Assembly: GCA_002224055.1 (NCBI GenBank)
Contig: AZLU01000147.1
Location: 39,247-103,246, forward strand
DNA length: 64,000 nucleotides
Direction of reading: 5' to 3'
Source: Pezizomycotina sp. ARF18
Lineage: Eukaryota > Ascomycota
Below the pieces are notes generated by a model. That model was not told where the DNA came from and did not search any database. It saw only the letters and a program-made list of their open reading frames with translations. This document shows, one piece after another, positions 61,511 through 64,000 of the stretch (positions within the stretch are counted from its first letter, which is position 1; every line of letters starts with the position of its first letter). The position numbers were made by a program, and so were the translations under genes.

Positions 61511-61605
61511 TCCGCGATAGTCTAGCGGTTATGATTTGCGTCTCTCAATTCCTCCACGAGGAACAAGCAGGCACGCACGGCCCGGGTTCGACTCCCGGTC
61601 GCGGA
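61511..61605 (+). tRNA. tRNA-Glu(CTC) with an intron
   Basis: Acceptor strands TCCGCGA (61511-61517) and TCGCGGA (61599-61605) pair perfectly. The D arm is GTCTAGCGGTTATGAT. The anticodon stem TGCGT pairs with ACGCA (61572-61576), and the loop reads CTCTCA with anticodon CTC. The T arm is CCGGG TTCGACT CCCGG. The anticodon loop is split after position 37, the standard site, by an intron of about 24 bases (ATTCC...AGG). I find no other complete tRNA in the window. Confidence 0.85.
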
Positions 61606-61633
61606 AATGGGATTCTTTTATTTTTAAATGGTG

Positions 61634-61653
61634 TTTTTTTTTTTTTTTTTTTT
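61634..61653. terminator. T-rich run downstream of tRNA-Glu
   Basis: T20 begins 28 bases after the tRNA 3' end. RNA polymerase III stops in T runs; a shorter TTTTATTTTT (61617-61626) comes first and may already suffice. Confidence 0.5.
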
Positions 61654-61719
61654 GAACAAAAAAAACAAAAGGGAAGAGACGAGGACGGAGCCAGACACAG
61701 ATGGGTGCAAATGCCTATT

Positions 61720-61918
61720 TTTTGACATTACCCTCTTTTTATAATATATAAACCAGGAAGAGCTAAAGAGAAAGAAAAAAAATTTAAAAAAAAATAAAGA
61801 GTATAAAGGCTTTCAGAGCTTACTTATAAAATCCTGAGGCCGAGATATGAACGACACGCGATTTCACAACCGGAAGGTTACTAGTAAGGGCAAACTTGAG
61901 GTATGTTTGCGAGGGTAT

Positions 61919-61959
<41 letters not shown>

Positions 61960-62650
61960 TAATTACGAAGAAATATATTGGAACCCTCTATCGAGAGTCC
62001 AAAAGACGTAACGGACTAAAAAGAATAATAGTAAGGCAACTGATTTACGAGTAAGGAATCGTAGACAGTGAAGAAATATTAGACCTCGCGACCTTCTTTC
62101 GAGATATCCCGGCAAGAACTTAAAAGGAGATGATAACCGAGATAATAACGTAGGAAAGAAAGAATTGAAACGTTCTATGCCTATCTTTCCGTTGTAAGAA
62201 AGGCCGTATAAAGGTATACATGGATATATTAGGACGGTGGAAAGAAAGGAATCTCTAGAGAGTGTTGAATAAATATTAGGTATAACTGAATAAACATCTT
62301 TTTTTTGGGAGGGAGGTGAAACGGTAACTTATAGATAAATTAGCAGGTTGATTTGAAGAGGTAGTAGTAAATGATCGTGTAGATATTATAACGATAAATA
62401 TTAACTTGAGAGGGGGAAAGAAAGGGGGTATAATAGAAGAGCACTTATAGTAGAAAGAAGGAGAGCTGTTTAATAAGGGATTATTAAATTAAAAATGAAG
62501 ATGCGTAGAAGGCTAAGCTATATCTTTTTTTGATTTATTATGTATCGTTTTAAATCTATGCTCTCGAGTTAATTTAACTTATATAGAAGTATCTAAAGGA
62601 CTTTTAGCTTTGATATTAGCTACCATCCCTTTGCTCTATTTAATTTCTCA
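61720..62650 (-). repeat. right arm of a large inverted repeat (about 930 bp)
   Basis: It is the reverse complement of 53445-54380, aligned from both ends (see left arm). It differs by many transitions and by a (GA)n expansion at 61922-61956 absent from the left arm. Confidence 0.85.
61922..61956. repeat. GA dinucleotide microsatellite
   Basis: About 17 GA units lie inside the right arm of the inverted repeat. The matching place in the left arm has only CTGTCTCG, so the expansion came after the duplication. Confidence 0.9.
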
Positions 62651-62728
62651 ATTGTTTAACCTCTTGCTCTGCATCCTGAAGGGGATGAGTCTTTTTCTTT
62701 TTTTTTTTTTTAATCAATTTTTATATAC

Positions 62729-62757
<29 letters not shown>
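62729..62757. repeat. A29 homopolymer
   Basis: A29 lies just outside the right inverted-repeat arm and could be the tail of a retroposed copy, but no matching element body is recognised. Confidence 0.85.
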
Positions 62758-62759
<2 letters not shown>

Positions 62760-62760
<1 letters not shown>

Positions 62761-63950
62761 GCCTAGAAGTCATGTATATGGGACGATCCCTTAGTGTTTG
62801 TGGACCACTCGGCGTTTAAACCAAGGCCTTTAACGCGAAAGATTGGAGACTAGTCTCCTAGCGCATGCAGGTTCGAGATTGGGAACGCTACGTGCACTAT
62901 AACCAACCTCCACCCGAGTGCTCAATATACGTATTGGTACCCTAAGCATTTACTTTATGCGGCGCCATAATGAGGATCAAACTGCGAGGTGTTTCCCTAG
63001 ATTGAGTGGAAGGATGAATCTAGTAAGTAGCGCTCGAGTATACAATAAGAAACGATAGAAGTGACACAAGTCCTTACTGTTATCCAAGTTGTTCCTTTCT
63101 GCGGTTGTCCTTTCTCCTGTAGCACTCCTCGCATCGACACGGAAGTAGCAATACAGCGAACATGATTCGGACAGGATTTGCAATCGCACGGAGGCAAGCG
63201 GAAGAAACGCACGATAGCAAGAAGTAGGGAATCCGACAAGCTACGGGAAGTTGCTATGTGAAAAAGTTAGATCAGAGATGTGCACATCACGGCAATTAAT
63301 AAACGCTAGGTGAAGCAGATCAATGGAATACTCATCACTTTAAAATCTCAGTTGCCTTTCCTGCTTATAACTAGAAATGCTCCTCTTACTCATCGTCCAA
63401 AGCCTCGCGCGCTCCAGATCCTACAACTATTTATTGCCGGGTTTATTGAATTTAGATAAATAGAAGGAAGAAAGCCTGAAAAGGGTTTTTTTTTTTTTTT
63501 TTTTTTTTTTTGAAGAAGAAGAAGAAGAAGAAGAGAAGAGAAAGGATCGTTTGGTTCATCAATTTACTTTGTCCTTTGAAAAAAAATTTTTTCCTTTATT
63601 CTCTACTGGACCTGCGCTATCCGTAAGTGAGCACTAGCTACATCGAGCTTGTAGAACGAAATGCGGACAATTTATCTCTTTGTTCGGAACGAAAACAAAG
63701 GGTTTATTCAACGAATATTAAAGCATGTACCCCAGATAGAAACAGAAAAGGAAACAATTACAACAGAGACAGATAAGCTTGATCAGAAGCTATGCCTCGA
63801 AGTTAATACTTCGTTACTTGTCGTAAGAGGTAACGAGATGAAATGGATAGAATGAAAACAATTATAACAAAATAACAGGAAAGAAGACAATAGCGGATAG
63901 AAATTAAGAAAATAAGAGATCGTTGACTAGACGTAACGGCACGATTCAGA
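62760..63950. other. stretch without a supportable gene
   Basis: No convincing coding gene. It contains T26 (63486-63511) followed by (GAA)n, and short open frames on both strands with no family resemblance. Confidence 0.45.
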
Positions 63951-63951
63951 A

Positions 63952-63952
<1 letters not shown>

Positions 63953-63998
<46 letters not shown>

Positions 63999-64000
63999 AA
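63953..64000. repeat. T26-A22 homopolymer junction at the window edge
   Basis: Twenty-six T are followed directly by at least 22 A, cut by the window end. It is a perfect palindrome-like junction of the type also seen at 7088, 7432 and 54707. Confidence 0.9.

Noticed and set aside
62800-62890. Possible tRNA (GCAGGTTCGAGATTGGG)
   Set aside because: The T-arm stem does not pair and no acceptor stem or D arm can be formed.
1-64000. CRISPR arrays, operons or bacterial promoters
   Set aside because: The window is eukaryotic; tandem repeats seen are simple-sequence repeats without spacers.

Overview
The window looks like nuclear DNA of a filamentous ascomycete (Pezizomycotina). Evidence: short GT-AG introns (about 60-170 bp), GC-balanced genes between AT-rich gene-free blocks, a HET-domain ankyrin protein, an NLR-like receptor with a hydrolase N-terminus, a small Cys-rich secreted protein, and C-to-T/G-to-A-type decay in repeats that resembles RIP. 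I cannot place it to genus.

Layout. 0.2-4.0 kb: glutamine-rich nuclear-type protein (+). 4.0-7.7 kb: gene-poor, many A/T homopolymers. 7.8-13.6 kb: SesB-type alpha/beta hydrolase followed by a P-loop STAND (NB-ARC-like) module and a long disordered tail (+). 14.5-18.9 kb: VPS41 (-). 19.5-21.3 kb: very AT-rich relic with a GC-rich island. 23.6-24.9 kb: arginase (+). 25.5-27.6 kb: DUF155/RMND1-type mitochondrial protein (+). 28.2-29.3 kb: ABM-fold protein (-). 29.8-30.8 kb: PEX11 (-). 33.7-37.2 kb: PB1...UBA protein (+). 39.3-40.3 kb: four-helix membrane protein (+). 41.5-42.5 kb: FHA protein of the SNIP1/Pml1 type (+). 43.3-43.6 kb: small secreted Cys-rich protein (-). 44.9-49.2 kb: HET plus about 25 ankyrin repeats (-). 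49.7-52.3 kb: broken acyl-protein thioesterase and broken SF1 helicase (+). 53.4-62.7 kb: a segment bounded by two inverted copies of a sequence about 930 bp long. It holds an unrecognised C2H2 gene, an unrecognised minus-strand gene, a second copy of a repeat also found near 51 kb, an intron-containing tRNA-Glu and an inverted partial copy of that tRNA.

Nearly every protein gene is split by single-base frame shifts although the residues on each side stay highly conserved. Arginase alone needs about eight one-base corrections, mostly at short homopolymers. The simplest reading is residual indel error in the assembly, not mass pseudogenisation. The thioesterase and helicase at 50-52 kb differ: they also carry TAG codons, two of them where a Gln is expected, and the thioesterase has lost its catalytic His, so they look truly decayed.

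The most interesting content is the pair of putative self/non-self or immunity loci (SesB-STAND and HET-ankyrin), the decayed repeat-rich right end next to the HET-ankyrin gene, and the large inverted repeat. Gene boundaries and introns were read by eye. Coordinates of split genes span the whole inferred locus, with shifts mentioned in the text.
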